From Erpobdella octoculata (taxonomy: Eukaryota > Annelida > Clitellata > Hirudinida > Erpobdellidae), in NCBI GenBank assembly GCA_963978895.1, contig OZ022240.1, positions 3,232,594 through 3,296,593 on the forward strand: a stretch of 64,000 nt of DNA. The letters run 5' to 3'. Every line of letters starts with the position of its first letter. Within the stretch, counting starts at the first letter, position 1. Positions 1-13,930 of this stretch are shown piece by piece. The notes beneath the pieces are model-generated. The model searched no databases and was not told the origin of the DNA. It saw nothing but the letters and a program-made list of their open reading frames with translations. The translations under genes and the position numbers were made by a program.

Positions 1-7
1 ATAAATG

Positions 8-44
<37 letters not shown>
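8..44. repeat. (ATC)n microsatellite
   Basis: Near-perfect trinucleotide run at the window edge, followed by degenerate copies to about 77. Confidence 0.9.
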
Positions 45-47
<3 letters not shown>

Positions 48-1544
48 TCATTATCATCAAAATCATTATCATCATCAAGGAAGCATTATTCTACCTTTAC
101 AGTTTATTTCATTTCTTGAGCTCCCAACAAAGATGTTTATATTAATTTTTTTTCCTCTTCACGTATTTAAAAATAAATAATTAAAAAAATGAGATGAAAA
201 TCAATTTCTTATAACTCCCTTTTTTCTTGTTCCTTTTCTTTAATTTCCTACTTCTCTTGTCTATTTATTCCTTCTCTCTCTCTCTTTTTCTAGTTCTCTT
301 CATATTTCTCTTCCTATTTTCTTTTTTTTCTTTTTCTTTCCTTCATCTTCTATTTCATAACGACAGTCCTGCAATTCGTTACAAAATCTTTCCCGCTCCG
401 CTCCAGCATGCTCAGGGCATACCACAACCTCCGCTCCACTCCATCCCTCCGTCTCTCTACGTCATGCAACGCTCCGATGATCACCTGGCATTCCAGACAC
501 GCACCCGGATGCTAATTGGTCGACAAGATTTTAAGTGGACCTTTTTCATCTCGCGAACTCTCTCTCTCTCTCCAGATTTCAACTTGTTCTCTCAAAGTTT
601 CGAATAATTCACCAGAGTTGGGTGGATGTACGTAATGGAGCCTGTGTTTCCCTTTATGGATGATTTATAGATAGGGGGCGTTCAGGAAAAGGTGAATATT
701 TAGAGCCCTGTGTGTGAATTTAGATGGCTGTTTCACTGATCATTAGAAAGTTCGTTAGGGAATCTAACTGTTTATAAATAGCCATCCACAGGCGTTCCTG
801 AGGACGGAATGCAATTTTGAAAAGTCTTCACAGTTAAACGCATCGCTACTTTTCTTTATTTTTGCTCTCATTTTCTTCTATCAATTTCCCTCTTTCTCTT
901 TTATTAATATATATGGTTGTGTCTTCTTTTCCTCTCCCCATCACTCTTCGGCATGCTCGAGCGTAAACCAACCCCCCACACCCCCCCACCGCGCGACACC
1001 ACCGGCCACGAGACCGCACCGAGAAAGTTTATCATGCAATTATCGTATTTTAACGTCAACATGCCCTCCCAAAGTAACGCTGACAACTTGCACCTCCAGG
1101 GAACATAAAGTACAGCGGCCCTCATCACGGCGACGGAGCACTCAAGAGCCAAGAACACAAGTCGGTTGTTACTTTCGTACTTTGCATGAATTTGTCGTCG
1201 TTTGGTCTTTTCCTTGTTGTTGTTGTTGTTGTTGTTGATGTAGTTGTTGTTTTGTTTTCGTTTTATGAATTTTTTTTAATTTTTTTACAGCGTTTCTATT
1301 TATATATTTTTTTATATTTTTTTTTTGTTTTTTTTTTGTTCATACTGTTTTTCCTATTTTTACTCCGAGTCATTTTTTTCATCAAATTTTTGTTTCAAAA
1401 TAAGCAGCGACTAATAACGATTCTTAATAATTAGCAACATTTGCTCATTTTTTTCAATCTTTTGATCAATTCGGTTTTTTTCTTTCTCTCGTTTTTTCTG
1501 ACTTTTATTTTTTTTTCTCTACCTTTTTCTGTTTCTTCGACATT

Positions 1545-1767
1545 TCTTTCCTCTCCATACCTCTCCATTCCTCTCCATCCCTCTCCATTCCTCTCCGTCC
1601 TTTTCCTTCCTTCTCCTTTCCTCTTCATCCCTCTCTACCCTTCTCCGTCCTTCTCCTTCCTTCTCCTTTCCTCTTCATCTCTCTCTATCCCTTTCCATCC
1701 TTCTCCGTCCCTCTTCTTCCCTCTCCATCTCTCTCCATCCCTTCCCATCTCTCTCCGTCCCTCTCCA
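1545..1767. repeat. C/T-rich minisatellite
   Basis: Imperfect tandem units of the type CCTCTCCATT and CCTTCTCC make one strand almost purely pyrimidine. All long open frames here come from the repeat. Confidence 0.8.
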
Positions 1768-2992
1768 GTTGTGCCCAAGACCACGATGACTGATGACCCA
1801 CTCAAATCGTGTTGATGCATTCACAGAGACTGATCGACGGCCCACATCCACGGATGCGATGCGGCGAAACACGCACTCGCTGCCATTTTAACCAACGTAA
1901 TCCACAAATGTGGTTCGTCTTGATCAAAAAGGTCTCCACTCTTTTTTTTAAGTTTTCGTTTTTTTCTTTCATACCTTCTCCATTCATTTCGGGCATGATT
2001 GCATCCATTCATCTATTCACTTACTCATATATTTACTTGATCCATGCACATAAGCATCTATGCATTATTCCCACCTATCCAGCTAACCATCCATCCTATC
2101 AACGAATCATCCATTATATAAGCCCAGCACTCCATCTAGCTAACCAGCAATCCAATTAATTACTTCAAGCGCTAAAAACCTATCAATAATTCTAACCATT
2201 AATTTATCTTTCCATTTGTCTAGTAATTTATTCATCTATCCATCCATTCGTCTATCCATCTATCCATCCATCCATCCATACATTCATTTTCCTATTTATA
2301 CATTCAACCAATAGAGTTGTAAATTGTATATCGTACCCACTGACAATACTTTTCATCGGGTCAGTCACCATCTATCAACACCTCCCTCAACCAGTATTTG
2401 AATAAAAAAAATCAACTCTACAAATTTGCAAGTTAATTATATTTAAATTTATTCATTTTAACTTTATTTTAAACATTTTTTAACACCCAAAAAATGAATA
2501 GATTAGTTTCCTCTAACATTATCCGCCTCTTTCTCTAGCATTACCCCCTCACTCTAACATTACCCGCTCGTTCTCTCACATCACCTTCCCCCATTTTCTC
2601 TGACATTACCCCCTCTTTCTCCATCCCTCTCCTCTCTTGACCGATCAGTATTTGAACGCAGCTGGTACTGGCGGCACAATGGACTCAAGAACATCTGTGG
2701 TCGATAGATTGAACGCATCCAGTCCAACCCAAATGGTTCGTAGGTGCTCCATCTCAACCCATGATTGTTAATTCAAAAAAAGCCAATTTTAATGCCGTCA
2801 GCATATTTCTTAAATATTTTCATTTCTATCACCTTTTTTATGTTTAATATTTTTTTCATTGTTGAAGTTTTTCAGCCTTCCACTTGTTCTATTTTTTATG
2901 ATTTCTAAATAGTTTTTATCTTATTTAATAATTTTATTATTTTATAAAATATTTACGTATTTGAAATTAAAGCAATTGAATATTAAATATAT

Positions 2993-3182
<190 letters not shown>

Positions 3183-3327
3183 TTAGAATTATAGTTGCTG
3201 TTTAGAGCCATTTGTCATTCTCAGCACAAAAAAGAAACACAAAAAATGTTCCGAAATTTTCTAACCGCGTTTTTCCGCCAACTTGTTGCTCAGCAACGAG
3301 AAGTTCGTCACCGGACTGTTGTTGGGG

Positions 3328-3498
3328 CGGACGGATGGATGGACGGACGGATGGATGGACGGATGGATGGAGGACGGATAGATGGACGGATGGAAGAATG
3401 GACGGATGGATTGATGAATAGATGGAAGGATAAATTATTAGATGGACAGATGAATGGACAAAAGGAGGAGCACATGGAGGGACGGATGGAGGGATGAG
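3328..3498. repeat. (GGAY)n tetranucleotide repeat
   Basis: Tandem GGAC/GGAT units that become increasingly imperfect to the right. Confidence 0.9.
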
Positions 3499-4467
3499 TG
3501 AGTTATCGTATCATTTGTATTCATGAACTCCAGTAGTGACGTGTGAATTTCTTTTCCTGTTTTCATCATTGTTGTTATTTTTCTCTTTCTTTTTTTTCTT
3601 TCTCTTATCTACCTATCAACTCCTGTTCATAAATCAACTTTTTTAATGGAGATATTTGTGCAAATGCTGGGCCGGGTTAATTTGTTTTATGAGTCAGGGG
3701 TCAAGAAACCGTTCAATTTTTTTTATGATTTTCTATGAAAAGTTACCAGCTCACGCTCAATTTCATTATTCTTACTCAAAATAATTATAATCTATTTCTA
3801 AAAATCAATCTAAATTTCATTTTGGGGAGGGGGTAAACAAAATTGTGAAAAAAAAACAAGAAGACATAGAGAAAAAAAGCAATGAAGGCTTATTGATGGG
3901 CTTTGTAAGACTGAAACTTTTTATTGCATGCTACATTTACCAGGATTAGCTGTGTCCAACTAACTATATACTAAATACATAAATATACGTACACATAAAA
4001 AAGATAGTCACATACAAATATATGTATATATTTAATATGTATCTTATATTTTAACATATAATCTTTATCTTTTCTGTCTTAATTACAGCCACATCGAAAT
4101 CGGAAACTGTGTACTAAAAGGTTTGTTTGATTTTGTATTTTATATAATACCTATTACTTAAAAAATTTGATAAAAATTACCACAATTATTATTTACTATT
4201 AATTACGGCATAAGAATAATTGTACATATAGATTTATTCTATAATATAATATCGTAAAAAATATTGTTGAATATTTTCTGTTAATCTGGATATTTGATCA
4301 ACCGGTTTTCCACCAGAGAACACGGATAGCATTCTGACACCGACATCAATCGACTTCGAAAGAGAGGAAAGAACGATCAAAGAGACGCCGATATGAAACC
4401 ATAACCACCATAACAATCACATTTTCCCCCGGTAGCATTATTTTTGTCTATTATTTCTTTTTTTATT

Positions 4468-4470
<3 letters not shown>

Positions 4471-4500
<30 letters not shown>
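4471..4500. repeat. (TTA)n microsatellite
   Basis: Uninterrupted trinucleotide run. Confidence 0.9.
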
Positions 4501-4891
4501 TCTTTGCAAAGTATTGTTTGATTCTAAATAAATAAAAAATGTTTTTCTTGTTGATCAATAAGTAATATAGAACCTAAATAATTTCTTCTTATTTGAATTA
4601 GTTTTCTTTTCAGAATAAACAACGTCAACTTTGTTTTTGCTTTCTCAGAACATAATAGAACAATTATCTCGGATTTCTCTCGGAAAAGTTCTCGGAAATC
4701 GGAATCACCATGCAACCCGACAACCTCAACGAAAAAAAAACCCAAGGAAGCAAAGACATTTCCAATTAGCAAAGAAATGTAATGTTCCATCGTGACAAAC
4801 AACCCGAGGTCAAATATTATTCCGGGTCATCTGTCCTCCCTCACTAATTATAATCTATCTGTTCTTTTTCCTTCCACTCTCTCTTTTTCAC

Positions 4892-4919
4892 TTTCTCTCT
4901 CTCTCTCTCTCTCTCTCTC
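4892..4919. repeat. (CT)n microsatellite
   Basis: Dinucleotide run inside a longer pyrimidine tract. Confidence 0.85.
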
Positions 4920-4998
4920 CCCTTCTCTTTCTCCCCTCCAAAAGACAATATTCAGAGATCCACTGGTCTCATTTCAACGACAGTTTCGTCCATGATCT

Positions 4999-5002
<4 letters not shown>

Positions 5003-5029
<27 letters not shown>

Positions 5030-5046
5030 TCGTTCGTTCGTTCGTT
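5003..5046. repeat. (TTCG)n microsatellite
   Basis: About eleven copies of a CpG-containing tetranucleotide, followed by a diverged TTCCC tail. Confidence 0.9.
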
Positions 5047-5712
5047 CACTTGTTCCCTTGTTCCCTTGTTCAACTGCTTGCTCATAAACTAATGAATTCA
5101 ATGAATTAAACTTTTTCAACCAATATATAAATATGTCTTTTATTTTTGTTTCATTTATGATGTTCAAGAAGAAGAAGAATTTTATAAACATTTTGTTTTT
5201 TGACATAAATAAATACATGCAGAGTATAATATTCATTTTAAATGTACGTCAATAATATCTATTTATAATTTATAGTACAAGTATATGTGTATAGAAAATA
5301 CCGCTCGATTAAAATGCAGTAGCCTAGTTAAAACTTCGCGATAGTTACTTCTTCATGCACTACAGGACGGGGCCAGTAACGAAAACATATGATCACTTCA
5401 CTGTCGCCTCTTAAAAGGTGTTAAAAAAAGTTACATGCGGTTAAAAATGGCGGGCTCGTCGCCAAGGTGAGTCGTCATTGAAAGAAGCGACACATAACTG
5501 ACCAGTACAGAATCACACGAGCACAAACAAGCCAAAATCACATGCACACGCACACACAAAACAATGACCAATGTTACTCGAAAATAATATCGCTGCAAAA
5601 GTTTGAAAATGTCCGGTAATTTCTGATGTCCGTTGTCTGTTCTTATAGCTTCCCGCTTGTGAATGAATAACGGATCACTGTTTAATCTTACAGCCTGTCA
5701 CGTGGAGACGTG

Positions 5713-8700
5713 TCATACGAAATGCGGTTCTTGTAGTTGTTGCTTGACGTGGCGCTGATTAGGCTGATAATCGTGATTAATGCGATGACGATGGTTGCCG
5801 GCGTCAGAGAATAAGTTGTCTTGCGTCATGAACGACGCTACTGCGTTCTGCGTCGTGAACGGTCTCTCCTTCTCCATCAATCTCGTCCTGTAGGTGAGAG
5901 AGGACATATATCTCGGCGCGTTTTCTAATTTAACACTGATGTTCGAAGGAAGCCGTGGTCGTTCGTCTTCAGACGGCCACAGGTTGGCCAGCTTCTGTCC
6001 CAACTCCTCCTGACGGGCTCTGGTCTTGAGGATGTTGTTGACTGCGTCGCGGACGCTGTAGCTCGTCCTCATGAACGATTCGATTGATACTTCTTCTTCT
6101 TCGTCTTGAGGGACCGTCGTGAACCTCTCGTTCGATGATCGGTTGAAACTCTCTCGGAAGCTCAGCATTTCTCCGTATTCGTGGACGACCACCGGACTGA
6201 TTGGACTTTCGGTGTTCTTTTTGACGAGATTGTTATTGTTGCTATTGTAAAAGTTATTTCTATTATTACGATTATTACTGAGTGTGTTGTTGTTGCTGTT
6301 GTTAAAATTATTTTCAACGGTTGAATATCGTTCCGTCTCAAAAACCAAATCATTTTTCTTGGCGAGGATGGAATATTTAGGAAATATAAAATGCGATGAA
6401 TCCGTCTGGTCACCTCCTCTGTAAGATTCTTTCCCGCCATCTTCTGACCGATCGAAAACCCTCGAGAACGCATGAGAACCATTTTCTGACTGAACGACCG
6501 AATCGGTCACATCCTCTGAGAATCGCACTATTTTTTTCTCGGCCAGTCTCGCCTCCGATTTATTGATCGTCGTCGCCGCCAATGAACTTTCTTCTTTCTC
6601 AGGAGGAGAAACGTGAGCAGTAATAATCGTAGGTTTGTGTAAAACGTTCGAATTTATATCGCGAGAGAAAATTGGTTCGTCGTTTGAAAATTGTTTGAGA
6701 CTGTTGTAAGTATAATTCGGTGAAAGGTCGCTGGTAGCGGGTTTTAAAACTTCTCCGCCGATGATTTTCGGTTCTGTCGATAAAGGTGTGAAATCGACTT
6801 TTCTGTAAGCTACGCTGGCGTCAAACTTTGGAATGTAACTCGTCTTGGGAGGAGGGAGCAGGCCGAATGCGCTTCCAGATCTTTCCAGTATGGCGTTTCT
6901 GTAAGAAGAATTTGTCGATTTCTGCGGGACAGTGCTTGTCGGTGTGATCTTCGGAAGGTTCTGCTTGCTTTGGATTACAGGAAGATGCACGGAAATCATC
7001 GATTCTGAAGTTTTCGCAGGCGCAGCTACTACTGTAGTCGATTCGCGGTTGTTCAGCACGAGCGGATATTTGAATTGGTTAGCACGACTTGATGTTCGAT
7101 TGTCTGTATCTGTCGCTGAGGATGAGATGGTGGTGGTGGTCGGTGGCTTGCCACTGCTGGCTAATGAAGATAAAACGTTGGCAGGAGGAGGTTCGGGCCA
7201 TTCGTCGTGAGCGAAATCGTCATCTTCTGGTTTATAATCTTCAACGGTGTCTTCGTCGTCGATGAATTCGATTTCCGCTGGTTTCGAAATCGGCCGAGCG
7301 TCTGAGATTCGATGGTTGTCAACGGATGCTAGAATGTTGTCGGGTCGAGACATGTTGTCGGGTCGAGACATGTTGTCCGGATATGTTGAATTTTCTGGAG
7401 TTATTTTATTAAGACTATTTGCAACATCGGTTGAAGTTGAAAACTTCTCATCTTTCAACATTTCCGCTTCGCTCTCCGCTTCCGTTCCCGAACGTCCGGT
7501 ATTTTCTCCGGAGCTCATCACGTGAAACTCCGCTTGATCGAAACTATCATCATCATCATCGTCACTGGATGAATCATCACTGGATGAATCATCTTCTGGT
7601 TCCTCGTCGGTTGTTACTTGGGGTCTGTCTTCAATTTCTGCTCCCTCTGACTTTTCTATTTTCCCGTCGTCATGCGACTCGTCGTCTGACACTGATGACG
7701 ACGATGACGACGACGAACTGTTCATTTCTGGGGCAGGCCGGCTTGGCAAAGGTGGAACTTCGTCAGTATCTTCATCTGAAATTTCGTTACTAACTCTTTC
7801 ATTTGCATTAGCATCGCCACTTTTTCCATCGTTGTCGTCATCATCTTCTTCATCATCATCATCTTCTTCTTCTTCTTCCTCTTCTAATTCTACTTCTTTT
7901 TTTCCCTCTTCTAATACTTCTTCTCTTTTTTCTTGCTTTTTTAATACTACGTTTTCCATTTCTTCTTCTTCTTCTTCTTCTTCTTCTTCTTTTTCATCTT
8001 CTTCTTCTTCTTCTTCTTCTTCTTCTTCTTCTTCTTTTTCTTCTTCTTTTTCTTCTACTTCTACTTCTACTTCTACTTCTCTATCATTTTCGCTTTCACT
8101 ACCTTCTTCTTCATTGACGATTTCGTCTTCTTTTTCCACTTCTTCTTTTTCACTTTCATCTGACGTGTCGGAGGAAACCAATGTCTTTCCACGGTTGACA
8201 GCTTCGGATTTCGAATTAAAGACGTCTTCCGGCTTCTGAAAACTGGAATTTCTGTTCCTCCGCTTGGGCGACTGAGCGTAATTCTCGAACTCGAAACTTT
8301 CTTCGCTGCTTTGGCTTGAGATGTCGTTCGGAGCATCTGGGAGTGTAAGTTCTTTTTTGTAATTTAAAAGTTCAAGCTCTGGTAAACTGGAAAGCAACTT
8401 GTTACAAAAGTTACCGATTTTTGTGTCGTTAATTTCCCAGACTTCATCGCTCTGTTCAGCTTCTTGATCGGCGGCTACAGGCAGCTGAGCTCGAACATCT
8501 GGCTTGGTTTCGACTACGTGGTTCGACGAGAAATCGGTCTCCAATTCCCACTGATTTTTCTCTCTCGTCTCGTCCGGATGGCAGTCTTCGAAATTCGTCT
8601 CCAAACAGAGCGAGGCGACCGAACTACGACCACTCTCGAAACTGGCATTGACTGAAAAACTCTTCTTCATCGGCCTTTTCCGGCGTATTCGAAACGGCTC

Positions 8701-10599
8701 GACCGGCTCTTCCAACGGGCTTGTCAGGTCCAGTTCGTTCTCGCTGGAGGCTGGCAAGGAGCTGCTGGAACCCAGTTGCGTCCTCCTTGCAGACCATCGA
8801 TTCTGGTGAGGTTTTCCGGATGGTTTTACGTCTGATTTTTGTGACTGTGAATTTGATCTCGGAGGGAGAGGCGGTGGCTTGTGAAGAGGTAGAAGTCGGT
8901 TTTCTCGGGTTTCATATTCGTTATTCGAAAACTTTCTCGGTACCTGATTCCGAGTAAGAAGTGATTCTGGAAGTGATGTCTCTGATTGGGGGGTCTCTAT
9001 GAGGGGTGTCTCTGGGAGGGGTGTTTCTGAAGGGGATGTTTCTTCTTCCCGCGGCCCAGTTATTTTCTTTATTTTCTCACTCCTCGTGCTCTCAGGGCTT
9101 CCGAAAGAAGTTGAAAGATTGAAACTCTTGTTCTTTCTGGCGCTGAGTCCAAACAGCGCTGGTTTGCTTCTCGTCGTGGTAGCTGCAGCAGCAGCAGTGG
9201 TTTCACTTTCCTGTTTTAAGGTCGCTGACCTCAGTGATGAAATCAATTTTTCTGTTGTTCCTGACAAAAAAAAACAATTAAGTGTCTTAAATAACTTTTA
9301 AAAATAAACAAAAACATAAAAAATGTAAAAAAAACCAACAATTTACACTTGTGAGTGGCACACGTACACACACACATACACACACATACATACACACACA
9401 TACACACACATACATACACACACACATACACACATACATACATACATACATACACACACATACACACACATACACACACATACACACACATACACACACA
9501 TACACACACATGCACACACACATACAAACAAAGTTAAAAGAGTCTCACGGACCAGAAAAAAAACCAGAACAAACAAGGAAAAAAATTCCTAACTCACTCT
9601 TCTTCTTTTCAAAGATCTTTGGCATCTCTTCTTCGCTGTCACTTTCACTTTCGATTTCATCTGTAACATGCCATCGTAAATTACCAATTTGACTCGTAAG
9701 CAGTGACGCGGTTTCGATATGAAACGATCGCCATGGAAAAATTACATTATTAAAAACAACACATTTATTGAGTTATTTTTTGCATGTCATATCGATCGTT
9801 TTAGGCGGTGACGAAGAGTAACATTATTTACATGTGTTGCATTCAAATGTCTACAGTAGAGAAAATGCATCAAAAAAAAAATAAACATACAGTCTACAAC
9901 TTGAAAACAAATATCAACATAAAGTCTACAACTTGCATACAAATATCAACATACAACATGCATACGCATATCAACATACAGTCTACAACGTGCATACGCA
10001 TATTAACATGCAGTCTACAACTTGCATACGCATATTAACATATAGTCTACAACTTGCATAGACATATCAACATACAGTCTACAACTTGCATAGACATATC
10101 AACATACAGTCTACAACTTGCATAGACATATCAACATACAGTCTACAACTTGCATAGACATATCAACATACAGGCTACTCAAGGAAACAGTCTACAACAT
10201 GCATACATACAAACTTCAACAAGTTGTATCAAAAAAACATCAACAGCTTCAACAAATCGAATAAAAAAACATCAACATACCGTCAACAACTTCAACTTTG
10301 ATCAAGCAGCAAGCCTCTCCATGCTCGTTCGTCGCCACAACCCAGACACCCTCTTCTAAATTCCTGGTGACCTTGGCGACAACAAGACAGAAGTCTTCTT
10401 CGCCCTCTTCTACCAGCTTGTACTTGGCCGACGGTTTGACTTTCTTTCTACCCACCTGCCACTTAACGTTGGGCCGAGGATTGCCTGAGGCTCTGACGCT
10501 GATCCTGCCGGGGTAGCCCATCCGCATTAAGAGAGGCTGTGGCACTGCCGACGAATCTATTGTTGGCGGACGCTGCCTTGTCTGGCGTTTCTTCTCCAT
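5713..10599 (-). CDS. Ig-domain protein with long acidic disordered tail
   Basis: Not assigned to a named family. Three minus-strand exons join in frame: 10281-10599 (starting at Met MEKKRQ), 9598-9660, and the terminal exon 5713-9260 ending in TGA, giving about 1,309 residues. Exon 1 encodes one I-set-like immunoglobulin domain: ASGNPRPNVKW supplies the core Trp, and VVATNEHGEA matches the usual F/G strands. Both cysteines of the standard disulfide are missing, as in many intracellular muscle Ig domains. The rest is low complexity: Ser/Pro/Thr-rich, then a long Glu/Asp tract encoded by (TTC)n on the plus strand (about 7830-8090), then Ser-rich and Asn-rich stretches. A non-repetitive C-terminal block (SVRDAVNNILKTRARQEE and following) may be functional. 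A TATAAATA lies at 10669-10676, 70 bp upstream of the chosen Met, so exon 1 could be the first exon. An extra upstream exon via the AG at 10625 area is not excluded. Confidence 0.75.
9366..9530. repeat. (CA)n/(CATA)n microsatellite in intron 2 of the Ig gene
   Basis: Alternating CACACA and TACATA blocks between exons 9598-9660 and 5713-9260. Confidence 0.95.
9895..10190. repeat. 32-bp minisatellite in intron 1 of the Ig gene
   Basis: Tandem units of about 32 bp built around CAACATACAGTCTACAACTT. At least four copies (about 10050-10170) are nearly identical and those to the left are more diverged. Confidence 0.9.
10281..10599 (-). CDS. Exon 1 of the Ig/acidic-tail gene (Ig I-set-like domain)
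   Basis: The exon ends at a GTATGT donor in phase 1 and joins the AT GAA ATC start of exon 2. The domain spans roughly residues 10-105. It carries the P-x-P-x-V-x-W core and an E-x-G-x-W/V-x-V-x-A-x-N-x-x-G signature in which the usual Tyr and Cys are replaced. This suggests a cytoplasmic, cytoskeleton-associated module rather than an extracellular one (inference). An in-frame stop lies just upstream of a second possible Met at 10663-10665, so the frame opens within this exon. Confidence 0.75.
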
Positions 10600-10668
10600 T
10601 CGGACGAGTAGAGCGCGTGTCCCTAGAGTATGCGGGGTATAAGCAGCTATATAAGTTTGATTCATTAA

Positions 10669-10676
10669 TATTTATA
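10669..10676 (-). promoter_or_regulatory. Possible TATA box for the Ig/acidic-tail gene
   Basis: TATAAATA on the minus strand, 70 bp upstream of the proposed start codon. The spacing fits a transcription start near 10645 and a short 5' UTR. In AT-rich DNA such a match is common by chance. Confidence 0.25.
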
Positions 10677-12601
10677 GGGCATTGACCTCTTGTCTTTTGA
10701 CGGTTCAATAGTTTGGTTATTATGATGCATATAAGCGTGCTATTGAATCATAATTGTGCTGCAGGATATATATATATATATAACTACTTACCTGCTTACT
10801 TACCTAACTTACTTACCACCGGCTAGAATAAGTAATGTTATTGTTCATTAAAATGTGCCCTATTAAAATTCCTACCCCGCAACGACCTAGGGTCCCCGAA
10901 GTCGAGTGCCCACCCCACCATCATCTGGCATTTATGAATGCACCTCGTCCAGAGACCATCGTTTAACTAGCTCTCGTCGGTGAAAAAAGCAATTGGTGAA
11001 CCTTTGAAAAAAGTTATATGACAAAATTTTTTTAGTTTTAAATGTTAATAATCGTTTTTCGGCTTCAGCGCAGACGACCCCCGACTCGGGTGGAAGTTGA
11101 AATAAATTCAGTCTCGTATCGGCTTATGGGGGCCGTCACGCAGAGAGGGAACGAGACCCCTTGGCGTGCAGAATATCAAGCGCAGTCGGCGGTCTTTATT
11201 CGATTATCTCAAACAAAAAAGCAATTAATCTAATAATGCGAATGACAACGAAACAAAAGTTAATAAATAAATAAATAAATAAATAAGCATGAATTGCAAA
11301 CGCGTTGAGTGGGGTGTTATTATAGTCATAACACCTCCATTTGGGTAATGTCACAATTCCGACCACACGCAACGCGCGGTTTGTGTTTTGTAATAAATGA
11401 TGGCAATAGGAGTTTTTTATACATTTATACATGCATGCAGATCGGTGGTAATTGAATGTCATTGCATGTGAGTGTGTCTGTCTATGTATGTGTGTATGTG
11501 TGTTTGTGTGTTTGTGTGTGTGTGTGTGTGCGTTTCTTGACTCGTCATCGGCATAATAGGTAACAGGATGAGAAAATATTTGTGCAGTTCCGGCACGGAT
11601 GGACGGAAAAAGCAATTTAAAATGAGAAAAATTGTTATAATAAATATTTACTTGTATTATAATTTTTATAGTTTATATATGTTACAAATTTTCATAATTT
11701 ACGTACATTATAATTTTTATAATTTACATAAGATATATTTTTTATAATCTATCTATATTATAATTTTTTTAATTTACATATATTATAGTTTGTATGTTTT
11801 CAATGAAGAAATGTAATATAATAATAATCGCTGGTGGGAAACAAACGAAGTTCGATGGCGAACAATATAAAAATAACTTCAAAAAAATAAAAATAAAAAT
11901 TCATTAAAATAATTCTAGAATTAAAATTATAAAAGTTAATTTATAAATAATTAGAAAAACAGACAAATTGAAAAATTTACATGTGAATTGTAAACAATTG
12001 TTCAAGCCAACAAATTCTTGTATATTTGCGACACAACATAAAGACAACTATGTAAACGACTAATTATGCATTAAATTTAAATTTGTATCACGTTAGCACA
12101 CCTGATGTGCGCACAGATACAAACGCGCAGGTGAAACAGCTGATTAGTATAATATTAATACAGGTAAGCACGTGATGTCGGATGTATACAGCTTAGGTTT
12201 GCGTCTTAAAACTTTTATTGCGTTGAGGCACTAGAAGTTGAGAGAAATTTAATCAATACAATATAAATTAAAATAATTTATATTGTAAACACAAATCAAA
12301 GAAACCAATTGAATATTCATATTATTAAAACTATCTGCACATTGTGCAGTTTAATTTATTTATATTTATACCACGTGATACCGGTGTACAACAATAATTC
12401 ATTCAGTTATCTGAATTAGCGAACTTGAGCTTAATATAACTTAATCAGTTATGCAAATAAGCGGCGGCTTAGACTCAAATGAATTCCACAAAGCAGTTTC
12501 ATTAGATATTCACGACTCACAGATTACTCATATTTCGAACACAAAAGTCCGTTTCTACACCCATTATCACACGGAACCTCCTCTCCACACACACAAGAAC
12601 A

Positions 12602-12765
12602 CGTAACTGTGACGTAACCTCTCCTGTCACGCTCACACGCACACACACACGTAACTGTGACGTAACCTTCCCTGTCACGCCCACACGCACACACAAACAC
12701 ATAACTGTGACGTAACCTCCCCTGTCACGCCCACACGCACGCACAAACACGCACAAAAGTGTCAC
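12602..12765. repeat. Roughly 50-bp tandem repeat with CRE-like motif
   Basis: Three copies of about 48-50 bp, each with AACTGTGACGTAACC followed by CCTGTCACGC and a CA-rich spacer. TGACGTAA falls at 12610, 12658 and 12708. The array lies about 2 kb upstream of the minus-strand Ig gene. Confidence 0.8.
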
Positions 12766-13930
12766 ACGAGTCTTGCAAAGTCACGCACGTCGTGACGCCT
12801 GAAATCACGCAAGCGAGCGCGTGTGACAAGCATCTCATAGACTAGCAGCGATTAGAAAAATCAAACAAAAACGCAATGAAATAAACAGCTAAAATTTACT
12901 AACCGATTCGGTTTACTTGTTTCTCTGAGTATGTTTGCTTGTATCTCTTGTACGTATGTTTGTCAGCTTGTGTGTATATCCTTCTCCGCAACAACAACGA
13001 CAACGAAACCAAACAACAAAAACAACTCAAAAATCAACAACACTGGGATTCCCCTGTTCGGGAATGAAACGCTTGGAAGCTTCCAGCAATTTGTTCGTCT
13101 CAACCTGTTGTCGTCAAAATGCAAATGGCCATGAATTTCAAATTAAAGCTTTAATCCACGAACAGCGAGTCAACTTCTAGGCGATTCCGCTACAACTACC
13201 ACTACTACAGGTACATTCCACCTTTGTACCACACACGAAGTCTATGCATGTATGTACGACGTATGTACCTACAATCAAAACTGAACGCTACAGCTGATTC
13301 CGAGCCTGTCGCACCTTTAATTTTATTTTAATACCTGACGACGAGGTAGCTAATTATCTAATCGGATAATCTATTAGCTAATTAATTAATTAATAAGCGG
13401 TCACTTGATTTGCACCTGTTCTGTTTAAGTTATGCGCGCCGTGTGCTACCTGAGATTACAGATGAGAGGTAGGTAAGTAAGAGAAGCAGGCTCTTTAAAT
13501 GAAAAGTTGGCCTGACAATTGACTCGTAGCCACTCAACTCATTAAAAGTAAAGGCAGACTAGCATAACTAACTACTACTTGCATAGCTAACTAACTAACT
13601 AACTACTACTACTAGCATAAATATTTCTCACGTTGAACAAATTTTTGGTGGTCTCTCTCTCTCTCTCTTTTTTTTTATTTTTTTTTTATTTCTCTCCTCT
13701 CTCTTTTTATTTCTCTCTCTCTCTCCCATCTCACGCTATAATCTGATTCTATAATGCAGTTACCTTTTAATTCCTTTCAGGTGTTAATTTTTAATCGAAA
13801 AAATATTAATTGACTGATGTGAATTTTTATCATTTTTACGAATTTACCAGAACTAAATAACAGTTTAAAGGATATATAACTGGATTTGTTAATCTTAAAT
13901 TTAGTTATTTAATTTTAAAGCTATTTAGTC

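Noticed and set aside
5003..5046. CRISPR-like or spacer-containing array (also 9895-10190, 49352-49475)
   Set aside because: Direct tandem repeats without spacers in a eukaryotic genome; ordinary micro- and minisatellites.
7832..8239. Plus-strand poly-serine reading frame
   Set aside because: It is the complement of the Glu-rich tract of the minus-strand acidic-tail exon.
11313..11335. 8-bp perfect stem with 7-base loop as a terminator or regulatory hairpin
   Set aside because: Isolated, no adjacent gene end and no repeat family; expected by chance in this much DNA.
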